From: Chromatiales bacterium | GTDB lineage: Bacteria > Pseudomonadota > Gammaproteobacteria > Chromatiales > Chromatiaceae | NCBI GenBank assembly: GCA_028280505.1 | Contig: JANQLO010000011.1 | Span: 1 to 64,000 of the forward strand | Length of the DNA: 64,000 nt | Direction of reading: 5' to 3' | Shown: positions 35,141 through 43,363 of the stretch, piece by piece | Layout of the letters: every line of letters starts with the position of its first letter | Numbering within the stretch: the stretch's first letter is position 1 | The notes under the pieces: generated by a model | What the model saw: the letters and a program-made list of their open reading frames with translations, nothing else | Databases searched by the model: none | Told to the model about the DNA's origin: nothing | Translations under genes and position numbers: made by a program

Positions 35141-36728
35141 GATTGTCGTCCGTGGCCTGAAAGATGTCGGAGAACCGGGTGGCCAGTGTTTTGCGATCGA
35201 TTTTGCCATTGGGGTTACGAGGCAGATCGTCGGCGAAATGAATATGGCCCGGCAACATATACATGGGCAAATGTACCCGGCAGTGAGCAAGTACTTCATC
35301 GACGTCAAGACCGTTACGCGACGCTTGCACGACGAGGACAATGGCTGCGCCCAGTTGCGGATGCGGTGCGCCGAGTGCGACCGCTTGTTCGATACCATCG
35401 ATCTGAAACACGATCTCTTCGATTTCACCGGGGCTGACGCGATAGCCGGAAGTTTTGATCATCTCGTCGTTACGGCCGATGAAGTACAAAAACCCCTCGG
35501 TATCTCGTTTGACCCGATCGCCGGACCAAACGGCGATCTCGGGGTTGGGTATACCATCGACTTGCCCGGGTGCCGGTTTGAAGCGAATGTCGGTTTTTTG
35601 CTTGTCCCCCCAATAACCCAGTGCGACGAGAGCTCCGCGGTGAATTAATTCTCCAGGCTCGTCGGCGTCGCATTCACTGCCGTCCGGACGGACGACCATG
35701 ATGTCGGCATTGGGAATGGCTTTTCCCATGGATTCCGGTTTGGTGTCGACATGATCGGGCGGAAGATAGGTCGATCGGAACGCCTCGGTGAGGCCGTACA
35801 TGAGATACACCTGAGTATTCGGCAATGCGGCGCGCAGGTTTCTCGTCGTGCCGACCGGCATGGCACCGCCGGAGTTCGTTATGTAGCGCAAGCAATCGAC
35901 AGCCTCTTCCGGCCACGGCAGATCGGCAAGCTGATTCCACAATGGCGGTACCGCGGCCAGGCCGGTGACGCCATAGCGGCCGATCGCCCTGATGACGTCA
36001 CGCGGCAAGAGATAGTCCATTAACACGACGGACGCACCGACCGAGAAAGCCGTGGTCAACTGACTCAGACCGTAATCGAAACTGAATGGCAGTACCGCCA
36101 ACAGGCGATCTTCCATGGTGTTTTCAAGATAGGTCGCGACGCTTTCGGCGCCAGCCAGCATGTTTCGGTGCGACAACACCACGCCTTTGGGTCGACCCGT
36201 ACTGCCCGAGGTGTAAAGGATCGCCGCCATATCGGCGTCGATCCGTCGTGTTGTGACACCCGGCGGCTGCGATAACAACGAATGCCAAGAGCCGATTTCG
36301 TAATGCGGGTTTCCGAAGCCGCCTTCGGGCGGGTCGGCAATTAAGATGACATGCTTTAGATCGGGGCAGTCACGCAGGGCCTCGGCCAGTAGTTGCGTGC
36401 GCTCGGGGCTGGTGATCAGCACCTGAGTCGAACAGTCTTGCAAAATATGGGCGACCTGCTCGGGCTTGAGGATCGGATTGACCGGTACGAAAACGCCGCC
36501 TGCCTCAGCGGCGCCGAACATCGTGATTACCGTCTCGAATTGCTTTGGCAAATAGACCGCAACACGTTCATTGTACTGTACGCCAAGGGTACGCAGGCCG
36601 GCCGCGGCGCGGCTGACCGCATCGCTCAGCGCCCGGTAGCTGAGGGTCTTGTCCTTCAGCAGCAATGCATCGGCATCCGGTGTACGCTGCGCGGCGTGAT
36701 GAATCAGTTGGTGGAGCAAATAGGCCAT
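35133..36728 (-). CDS. AMP-forming acyl-CoA/ACP ligase, exosortase-A-associated type
   Basis: The 531-aa adenylate-forming enzyme has the core motifs ILYTSGSTGRPKGVVLSH (A3), YLMYGLTEAFRSTYLP (A5), GRNDEMIKTSGYRVSPGEIE and the C-terminal NPNGKIDRKTLA with the catalytic lysine. It would activate a carboxylate and load it on the nearby carrier protein. The start MAYLLHQLIHHAA overlaps by two bases the ATG of a protease gene on the other strand. It is coupled to the decarboxylase downstream. Confidence 0.9.
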   Translation of the reverse strand: MAYLLHQLIHHAAQRTPDADALLLKDKTLSYRALSDAVSRAAAGLRTLGVQYNERVAVYLPKQFETVITMFGAAEAGGVFVPVNPILKPEQVAHILQDCSTQVLITSPERTQLLAEALRDCPDLKHVILIADPPEGGFGNPHYEIGSWHSLLSQPPGVTTRRIDADMAAILYTSGSTGRPKGVVLSHRNMLAGAESVATYLENTMEDRLLAVLPFSFDYGLSQLTTAFSVGASVVLMDYLLPRDVIRAIGRYGVTGLAAVPPLWNQLADLPWPEEAVDCLRYITNSGGAMPVGTTRNLRAALPNTQVYLMYGLTEAFRSTYLPPDHVDTKPESMGKAIPNADIMVVRPDGSECDADEPGELIHRGALVALGYWGDKQKTDIRFKPAPGQVDGIPNPEIAVWSGDRVKRDTEGFLYFIGRNDEMIKTSGYRVSPGEIEEIVFQIDGIEQAVALGAPHPQLGAAIVLVVQASRNGLDVDEVLAHCRVHLPMYMLPGHIHFADDLPRNPNGKIDRKTLATRFSDIFQATDDNHG

Positions 36729-37551
36729 GGGAAAACTGCAACTGTCTGGAAAGCGCGATTATACCTGTAATGTGTTCTTCGGCCTCGGCGCCGGTGGATT
36801 GTTGACCGCGATTCTGATGGCGTTCGGCGTGCTGTTACCGGGCCCCGCTGTTGCCGCCAGTCTGCCGGATACAATCGACAAGGTGCGCCCCTCGATTGTC
36901 GCCATAGGCACTTACCTCCCTAGCGGCAGCCCCAGGCAACGGTTTAGGGGGACGGGTTTCGTCGTCGATAATGGTCACTTGGTCGTCACGAACTACCATG
37001 TATTGCCGACCGATCTCGATACGGAGAAGAACGAACAGTTGGGTGTGTTTTCCGGGCGTGGCCGTACGGGGAAATTTCACAAAGCGAAAATCATGGCCGA
37101 GGATCCCGTGCGTGACCTTGCCGTGCTATACATTTCGCAGCCCCTGTCGGCACTCAAGCTAGCCGGTGACAAACAGGTGCGCGAAGGTACGGAGATCGCC
37201 TTTACCGGGTTTCCGCTCGGCATGGCGCTCGGGCTTTATCCGGTGACCCATCGGGGTATCGTCTCCGCGATCAGCCCTATGGCGCCGCCACAGCTTGGTG
37301 CACGGGTATTGACCGCCAAGATGATTCGGGCGATGCGCGACCCTTATGACGTGCTTCAATTGGACGCCACCGCCTACCCGGGAAACAGCGGCAGCCCGGT
37401 ATACGATCAGCATAATGGCGAGGTGGTTGGCATCATCAACAGCGTATTCGTCAAGGGTAACAAAGAGGCGGCAATCCAGAATCCATCGGGTATCACTTAT
37501 GCGATACCTGTGCGCTTCGTGCATGAATTGCTCAAGCAGGCGCGTCAATAG
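36727..37551 (+). CDS. Secreted trypsin-like serine protease
   Basis: The 274-aa product has an N-terminal signal-type hydrophobic region (about 17-43, ending PGPAVAAS) after a 15-residue basic n-region. The chymotrypsin-fold triad is His91 in VVTNYHVL, Asp130 in EDPVRDLAVL and Ser221 in YPGNSGSPV. No PDZ domain follows, so it is not a full DegP/HtrA. The ATG at 36727 overlaps the divergent ligase ATG within CATG; a later GTG (36772) would shorten the n-region and may be the true start. The 3' end overlaps uppP by 7 bp on the other strand. A role in processing surface proteins is a guess from context. Confidence 0.85.
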   Translation: MGKLQLSGKRDYTCNVFFGLGAGGLLTAILMAFGVLLPGPAVAASLPDTIDKVRPSIVAIGTYLPSGSPRQRFRGTGFVVDNGHLVVTNYHVLPTDLDTEKNEQLGVFSGRGRTGKFHKAKIMAEDPVRDLAVLYISQPLSALKLAGDKQVREGTEIAFTGFPLGMALGLYPVTHRGIVSAISPMAPPQLGARVLTAKMIRAMRDPYDVLQLDATAYPGNSGSPVYDQHNGEVVGIINSVFVKGNKEAAIQNPSGITYAIPVRFVHELLKQARQ

Positions 37552-38345
37552 ACCAGCAAGAGTATCGCGATCCCGAGAAACAAGCGGTAAATCACGAACG
37601 GCCACATACCCATGCGTTCGATGAAACGCAAGAACAAATGGATGGTTATATAGGCCGCGATACCCGACAGCACGACGCCGAGTGCAAGTGAAGACCAGTC
37701 CACCGGTGCGTTTTGTTCGATCAGATCACGCAGAACCAGGGTCGTGGAGGCAAGAATGGTCGGAATCGACAACAGAAAAGAAAAACGCGATGCGGCGGCG
37801 CGGGTAAGCCCCAACCATAGGCCCGCGGTCATGGTAATGCCCGAGCGAGAGGTTCCCGGGATCAGTGCCAGGATCTGGCTCATGCCGATCACGACGGCAT
37901 CTCGCAGCGTGAGATGCTCTATCTCGCGCTCGCGTTTTGCCCGTAAGTCGATCACACCGAGCAATAGGCCGAAAACGATCGTGGTCAATGCGATGACCCA
38001 GGGGGCCCGCAGCTCGCCCTCGACCAAGGATTTCAGCAACAGACCGGCGATGACCACCGGGATGGTGCCGATGATGATGGCCCAACCGAGCCGGCTCTCG
38101 GGTGATCGCGGTCTGCCGGGCGGCAGGGCGCGAAACCAACCGACGGCGATATTCAAGACATCGCGATAGAAATAGCCGAGCACAGCCAGCAGCGATCCCA
38201 GATGGACCGCCACATCGAACGCCAAACCCTGATCATCGAATCCGAAAAGATGGGGCGCCAGAATCAAATGGCCGGAACTGGAGACCGGCAGGAACTCGGA
38301 CAGACCCTGAACGATCGCCAGGATCAGGATTTGCAGTTCAGTCAT
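37545..38345 (-). CDS. uppP: Undecaprenyl-diphosphatase
   Basis: The 266-aa multi-spanning BacA-type enzyme recycles undecaprenyl diphosphate, the lipid carrier for peptidoglycan and polysaccharides. Signatures are QGLSEFLPVSSSGHLIL (about 14-30) and LALIPGTSRSGITMTAGL. Eight membrane segments are expected. Its start overlaps the end of galE by 8 bp, making a galE-uppP unit beside the polysaccharide-related genes. Confidence 0.96.
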   Translation of the reverse strand: MTELQILILAIVQGLSEFLPVSSSGHLILAPHLFGFDDQGLAFDVAVHLGSLLAVLGYFYRDVLNIAVGWFRALPPGRPRSPESRLGWAIIIGTIPVVIAGLLLKSLVEGELRAPWVIALTTIVFGLLLGVIDLRAKREREIEHLTLRDAVVIGMSQILALIPGTSRSGITMTAGLWLGLTRAAASRFSFLLSIPTILASTTLVLRDLIEQNAPVDWSSLALGVVLSGIAAYITIHLFLRFIERMGMWPFVIYRLFLGIAILLLVY

Positions 38346-39330
38346 TACGTTCGGCGAGCTTTCGTTCCCAATTCAATGAGCTGCGGGCGATTTCTTCCAG
38401 GTTGTCGTAGCGGGGTTCCCAGCCGAGCACCTTGCGCACCTTTTCCGCACCGGCGATCAGTGCGGGCGGGTCACCCGCGCGGCGCCCTTCTTCGATGATG
38501 TTTAGCGGTGCGCCATTGACTTTTTGCACAGTGTCAAGCAGCTCGCGAACACTGTAACCATGGCCGTAACCGCAGTTCAGGGTCTGCGAATCTCCGCCTG
38601 CACGCAAGTAATCGAGCGCTTTCAAATGGGCATCGGCCAAATCTTCGACATGGATATAGTCGCGCACGCCGGTGCCGTCCGGTGTCGGATAGTCGGTACC
38701 GAATACACAGACGGCCTCACGTTTGCCGACGGCCTGTTCCGCAGCGACCTTCATCAACAGCGTAGCACCGGGCGTCGATTGTCCGATGCGGCCCTCCGGG
38801 TCGGAACCGGCAACGTTGAAGTAACGTAAAATCACTGAGCGTAAATCAGATGCCGCACCCAGGTCGCGCAACATGTGTTCGGTCATCAGTTTCGACATGC
38901 CGTAGGGATTGATCGGTTGTGTCGGTGTGTCTTCCCAGCACTGCTCCGATTCGGGAATGCCGTAGACGGCCGCGGTCGATGAAAAGACGAAGTGTTTGAC
39001 GCCGGCCTCAGCGCAACATTCCAGTAGATTGCGGCTGGCGCAGGTATTGTTGCGGTAATACTTCAAGGGATCGGCGACCGACTCGGGTACGATGGTATGA
39101 GCGGCGAAATGGATGACCGTATCGACGTCGTAATCACGCAGAAGCTTCGATACCAAGGTTTTGTCTGCGGTATCGCCCTCGACGAAATCGCCGTAGAGTA
39201 CGGCGTCGCGAAAGCCTTTGGAAAGGTTGTCCAGCGTAACCACGCGTTCCCCGCGTTCGCCCAGCTGACGAACCGTGTGACTGCCGATATAGCCGGCGCC
39301 GCCAGTAACCAGAATTGCATTCGAGGACAT
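38338..39330 (-). CDS. galE: UDP-glucose 4-epimerase
   Basis: The 330-aa extended short-chain dehydrogenase has the NAD-binding VTGGAGYIGSHTVRQLGERG at the N-terminus and the catalytic block SSTAAVYG followed by YGMSK. It supplies UDP-galactose for surface polysaccharide. It is translationally coupled to uppP. No gal-operon partners are near. Confidence 0.95.
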   Translation of the reverse strand: MSSNAILVTGGAGYIGSHTVRQLGERGERVVTLDNLSKGFRDAVLYGDFVEGDTADKTLVSKLLRDYDVDTVIHFAAHTIVPESVADPLKYYRNNTCASRNLLECCAEAGVKHFVFSSTAAVYGIPESEQCWEDTPTQPINPYGMSKLMTEHMLRDLGAASDLRSVILRYFNVAGSDPEGRIGQSTPGATLLMKVAAEQAVGKREAVCVFGTDYPTPDGTGVRDYIHVEDLADAHLKALDYLRAGGDSQTLNCGYGHGYSVRELLDTVQKVNGAPLNIIEEGRRAGDPPALIAGAEKVRKVLGWEPRYDNLEEIARSSLNWERKLAERND

Positions 39331-39404
39331 CTGAAATCCTTGTGTTGTTATTCACCGAGTTAGGGTGTTTTCGAGCGGCATGATAACCGTTGCGTGTGAC
39401 GTCT

Positions 39405-40016
39405 TCATTCTCGATCGAAGTCGAGGAATCTCAAATCGGGTGGGGTATCCTCAGTATCTATCGCGACGCAGGCTCTTAAGCCTTCACCAGCCGAAAAACC
39501 GACACTGAATAACGCGTTGGGATCGACGGGCTCCGCGAATATGCCGCGCCCCAGCGTTTTTTGGCGTGCCTCCAGGCGTGTCCAGAGGTCAAAAAAGAGT
39601 GTCGCCCTGCCGTCGGCCGGGCAGGCCGCTAGCGATTCCAGCTCTGCGGTCGACATCACTCGTCGGGCGAGGCGAATCGGGTCGTCAATCCGGCGCCGGC
39701 ATTCGATATCGACACCTACGGCGCAACGGGCATGTACGGCCAGCAACGCCGTGCCGCGTGTATGCGAAAGATTGAATTGCAACGCTGTCTCAGGGGAAAT
39801 CAGCCTGGGCTTGCCGCCCGGCGCAGGCGAGAGACCGATGCTATCGGGCTCGACGTCCAAATACCGTGCGAGAATGGCGAGACGTGCCTTGTGGGCTTGC
39901 GCACGTTGTTTTTCCGTTGACGATTTCAGGTCGATTCGCCAGATATCAAGCGTCTCTCCAGATAATCTCGATGCCGAATCGCCTTGGTGCCAGTGTGCCT
40001 CGATTTCCCGGTGCAT
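39405..40016 (-). CDS. 4'-phosphopantetheinyl transferase (Sfp-type)
   Basis: The 203-aa enzyme has FNLSHTRGTALLAVHARCAVGVDIECRRR, with the metal-binding Asp/Glu of DIE, and the later block LFFDLWTRLEARQKTLGRGI. This corresponds to the WxxKExxxK motif, here with Leu in place of the first Lys but Glu and the second Lys kept. It attaches phosphopantetheine to carrier proteins. It stands alone on the minus strand before the galE-uppP unit (gap 74 bp), and the ACP at 32.0 kb is an obvious candidate substrate. Confidence 0.87.
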   Translation of the reverse strand: MHREIEAHWHQGDSASRLSGETLDIWRIDLKSSTEKQRAQAHKARLAILARYLDVEPDSIGLSPAPGGKPRLISPETALQFNLSHTRGTALLAVHARCAVGVDIECRRRIDDPIRLARRVMSTAELESLAACPADGRATLFFDLWTRLEARQKTLGRGIFAEPVDPNALFSVGFSAGEGLRACVAIDTEDTPPDLRFLDFDRE

Positions 40017-40094
40017 GAAGGTTCCACGTGTCGCCCGGGCTCATCTTAGCAATCCTTCCTGTTATGCTGGCGACACACGATCATTCGCGAAAAA

Positions 40095-41840
40095 ATGCAA
40101 AAGTCCATCGTTCGCCACGGCCAACCGCATAACCTTGCCGACGATCCTTTACCAGATGGTATGTCGGCGCTGCTGTGGCGAATCTATCGCACGCGTGGCG
40201 TTGAAAAAGTCGAAGATATACAGCGCGATCTGGCGTCTTTGCTATCCCCAACGCAAATGCGGGGCCTGGATGGCGCCGTCGAACTCCTTATCGGGGCATT
40301 GCAGGCTCAAACACGCATCCTGGTGGTCGGGGATTTCGATGCCGACGGTGCCACCAGTTGCGCCTTGGCGGTTTTGGCCCTTCGGGCATTGGGTTATCGA
40401 CATGTCGACTATCTGGTGCCGAATCGTTTCACTTTCGGTTACGGCCTGACGCCGGAGATTGTCGAACATGCCAGCGCGCGCGACCCGGAACTGCTGATTA
40501 CGGTCGACAACGGCATATCCAGCGTTGCCGGCGTCGCGGCGGCGAACGCCCTCGGCTGGCAGGTGATCGTAACCGATCATCATCTACCGGGTGCCGAGTT
40601 GCCGGACGCTTCAGCCGTGGTCAATCCGAACTTGCCCGGCAACCCGTTCCCGTCAAAGGTACTGGCGGGGGTAGGGGTGCTGTTCTATGTGCTGCTCGGC
40701 CTGCGGGCCCGTCTGCGCACCGAGGGATGGTTCGATGATCAGGGTATCGGTGAGCCGAATCTGGCGGACTATCTGGATTTAGTCGCCCTGGGCACGGTCG
40801 CCGACGTCGTCGGCCTGGACCGTAACAATCGTATTTTGGTTCATCAGGGCCTGGGACGAATCCGTGCCGGCCGATGCCGACCGGGGATTACCGCACTGTT
40901 GCATATCGCCGGGCGCAACCCGGCAAACACTCGGGCGGCTGATCTCGGTTTCGCCGTGGGGCCACGCCTCAATGCCGCCGGGCGCCTGGAGGATATGTCG
41001 CTCGGCATCGAATGTCTGTTGGCCGAAAACCCCGATGAGGCGCATGGGCTCGCCGTCGAGTTGGACCGACTCAATCGCGAGCGGCGCACTATCGAAGCGG
41101 ATATGCAGGCCCAGGCCGAGGCGATGCTCGATGATTGGGCACCCCAGGACGACCAAGCGCTGCCTTGGGGGCTTTGTCTCTATCGAGAAAACTGGCATCC
41201 CGGCGTAATCGGTATTCTGGCGTCGCGCATCAAAGAACGTTGGCATCGACCGGCGATCGCCTTCGCGTCCAATGGCGACGGCACGGTGCGAGGCTCGGCC
41301 CGCTCGATTCCGGGTCTGCACGTCCGCGACGCCCTGGATGAGATCGCCGCCGCGCATCCGCAACTTTTGAGCAAATTCGGGGGACATGCGATGGCCGCCG
41401 GTATGACGCTGCGAGCCGAGGATTTCGACGCTTTTGCAAAGGCCTTCGATCAAGTCGTTCGGCGTCATTTGACTACCGACGACATGCAGGCGACCCTGCG
41501 TTCCGATGGGCAGATCGAAGCCAACGACCTGCATCTCGATACCGCACGAGCGATTCTCGACGGTGGACCTTGGGGGCAGGGCTTCGAGGAACCTTTGTTC
41601 GACGATACTTTCGACGTCGTCGATAGTCGAATCGTCGGTGAACGCCATTGGAAAATGGTGCTCGCACCGCAGAATGCTCCGCAGCATTTGGTCGATGCAA
41701 TTGCCTTCTATGCAGTCGATGACTTGCCGCAAATGCCGAAACGGGTGCGTGCCGCCTACCGCCTGGATGCCAACGAATGGCAGGGCAGGGTCGATTTACA
41801 ACTGCGAATCGAGTATCTCGAAGCAGCGGAGACAGTATGA
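40095..41840 (+). CDS. recJ: Single-strand 5'-3' exonuclease RecJ
   Basis: The 581-aa DHH-family nuclease has VVGDFDADGATSCALAVLAL (motif I), TVDNGISS (motif II), TDHHLPGAELPDA (DHH motif) and the DHHA1 part with KFGGHAMAAGMTL. It acts in recombination and mismatch repair. The start at 40095 gives the E. coli-like length. Its stop overlaps the darP start (ATGA). Confidence 0.97.
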   Translation: MQKSIVRHGQPHNLADDPLPDGMSALLWRIYRTRGVEKVEDIQRDLASLLSPTQMRGLDGAVELLIGALQAQTRILVVGDFDADGATSCALAVLALRALGYRHVDYLVPNRFTFGYGLTPEIVEHASARDPELLITVDNGISSVAGVAAANALGWQVIVTDHHLPGAELPDASAVVNPNLPGNPFPSKVLAGVGVLFYVLLGLRARLRTEGWFDDQGIGEPNLADYLDLVALGTVADVVGLDRNNRILVHQGLGRIRAGRCRPGITALLHIAGRNPANTRAADLGFAVGPRLNAAGRLEDMSLGIECLLAENPDEAHGLAVELDRLNRERRTIEADMQAQAEAMLDDWAPQDDQALPWGLCLYRENWHPGVIGILASRIKERWHRPAIAFASNGDGTVRGSARSIPGLHVRDALDEIAAAHPQLLSKFGGHAMAAGMTLRAEDFDAFAKAFDQVVRRHLTTDDMQATLRSDGQIEANDLHLDTARAILDGGPWGQGFEEPLFDDTFDVVDSRIVGERHWKMVLAPQNAPQHLVDAIAFYAVDDLPQMPKRVRAAYRLDANEWQGRVDLQLRIEYLEAAETV

Positions 41841-42370
41841 CCGAGCAGGCACGAAAAGAGCGACCCAATAAATCCGCGCTCAAACGCGAGTGGCAGGAAA
41901 GGCAGGCTATCGTCGAAAAAATGGCCGGATTGGCACACACTGAATTGGTCCGCCTTGGCGTTGCCGACAAGCTGCGCGATGCGTTGCACGAACTGGCCAT
42001 GATGCGCTCGTCCGGCGCACGCAATCGCCAGCTCAAGTACTGCACCAACTTGATCGATCCCGAAGAACTGGCGCCTATCCGTGCGTTCCTCGCCGACCGG
42101 CAATCGCAGCGTGTCGAGGCCAATCAGCGGTTTCATCAAGCGGAACGTTGGCGTGATCGCTTGATCGTTGAAGGTGACGATGCTCTGGAATCGTTGCTGC
42201 AGGATTTTCCGCACCTGGATCGACAACATTTGCGTCGGCTCTGTCGGGATGCGTCTCGTGAACGCAAAGACGGCAAGCCGGCCGGCGCAGGACGCAAGCT
42301 CTTCCGCTACCTTAAGGAGACCTTATCGATAGGCGTTTCCTCGGACTCTCATAACGAGTCAGGCCGATGA
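41837..42370 (+). CDS. darP: Ribosome biogenesis factor DarP/YjgA (DUF615)
   Basis: The 177-aa basic helical protein has KSALKREWQERQAIVEKMAGLA, RQLKYCTNLIDPE and GKPAGAGRKLFRYLKETL, the DUF615 blocks. In E. coli DarP binds 50S precursors late in assembly. The ATG overlapping the recJ stop is chosen; an earlier in-frame start lies inside recJ. The 263 bp after it contain no gene and probably hold the sdh promoter. Confidence 0.9.
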   Translation: MTEQARKERPNKSALKREWQERQAIVEKMAGLAHTELVRLGVADKLRDALHELAMMRSSGARNRQLKYCTNLIDPEELAPIRAFLADRQSQRVEANQRFHQAERWRDRLIVEGDDALESLLQDFPHLDRQHLRRLCRDASRERKDGKPAGAGRKLFRYLKETLSIGVSSDSHNESGR

Positions 42371-42633
42371 TAATCGAATCGTGTTGTTCTGATCTCGGAA
42401 GGTCGTCCGGAAACGCTTTGCTTGTACAATCACGGATCTGAAAGCGTCAAAAAATTAAATACTTAAATACGGCGCGCCTGGATGGCGAATGTAAACTCGC
42501 GTAATATCGGCAATTATGTTGCGATGCAGCAGGAAAACTAGGACGACCGTCCGTATTGCGGATTGATTTCTATCGTCACTTTCCGTAAATAGGCTATTAC
42601 TTACCAGGCTAACCTCTGACAAACCCTAGCAAA

Positions 42634-43014
42634 ATGACAACCAGTACACGTCGACCGGTACATCTGAACCTGATGAAAATCCGGCTCCCCATCGGGGGCA
42701 TCATGTCCATCATTCACCGCGCCACCGGGGTTTTCATGTTCCTGGCGCTGCCATACCTGATCTATTTGCTCGATCTGTCTCTGGCCGGCCCGGAGGGCTA
42801 TGCACAGGTGGCGGCATCGGTGCATAGCTTCTTTGGCGTGGTGTTCGTGTTTCTGATCATGTGGTCTTTGATGCATCACCTGCTCGCGGGTATTCGCTAT
42901 CTGCTGATCGATGTCGATATGGGCGTCGATAAAGAGATGGCGCGAAAGACGGCGCTTGCCGTGGTCGTCGCAGGCCCCGTACTCGGGCTGCTGTTGACCG
43001 GAGGTGTGCTATGA
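42634..43014 (+). CDS. sdhC: Succinate dehydrogenase cytochrome b556 subunit
   Basis: The 126-aa membrane anchor has three helices. RPVHLNLMKIRLPIGGIMSIIHRATGVFMF is the family N-terminus, and the heme-ligand His is likely His82 in MHHLLAGIRYL. No clear ribosome-binding site precedes the ATG. sdhD overlaps its last 4 bp. Confidence 0.95.
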   Translation: MTTSTRRPVHLNLMKIRLPIGGIMSIIHRATGVFMFLALPYLIYLLDLSLAGPEGYAQVAASVHSFFGVVFVFLIMWSLMHHLLAGIRYLLIDVDMGVDKEMARKTALAVVVAGPVLGLLLTGGVL

Positions 43015-43352
43015 GCCGTAAAGCCTCGGGACTCAAGGCCTGGGCCATTCAGCGTCTTACCGCTATCTATGTCGGCCTGTTCACGCTTTATCTGGTCGCT
43101 GTGTTGCTGTTTTCTGCACCGGAAGGCTATGAAGCGTGGAAGGCCTGGATCGGTGGCCCCCCGGTCAGCGTCGCCTTATTGCTGTTCGTGGTCAGCGTAC
43201 TCATGCATGCCTGGATCGGCGTACGCGACGTATTGATCGATTATGTTCACCCGATCGCGATCCGCGCCACATTGCTGGGGCTGATCGCCTTATCGCTTAT
43301 CGCCATGGGATTGTGGGCCGCTCAGGCGCTGATCCTGGTTCGTCTGGCCTGA
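43011..43352 (+). CDS. sdhD: Succinate dehydrogenase hydrophobic anchor subunit
   Basis: The 113-aa subunit has three membrane helices and the conserved VLMHAWIGVRDVLIDYVHP, with His for heme and the DY pair near the quinone site. ATGA overlap with sdhC. sdhA starts 11 bp later. Confidence 0.94.
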   Translation: MSRKASGLKAWAIQRLTAIYVGLFTLYLVAVLLFSAPEGYEAWKAWIGGPPVSVALLLFVVSVLMHAWIGVRDVLIDYVHPIAIRATLLGLIALSLIAMGLWAAQALILVRLA

Positions 43353-43363
43353 GAATAAATACA

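Noticed and set aside
35141-35428. N-terminal extension of the PLP decarboxylase frame
   Set aside because: It lies fully inside the AMP-ligase gene in another frame; the ATG overlapping the ligase stop gives the family length.
43136-43363. Upstream extension of sdhA
   Set aside because: It runs through sdhD in another frame and does not resemble SdhA; MALNKRRFD at 43364 is the family N-terminus.
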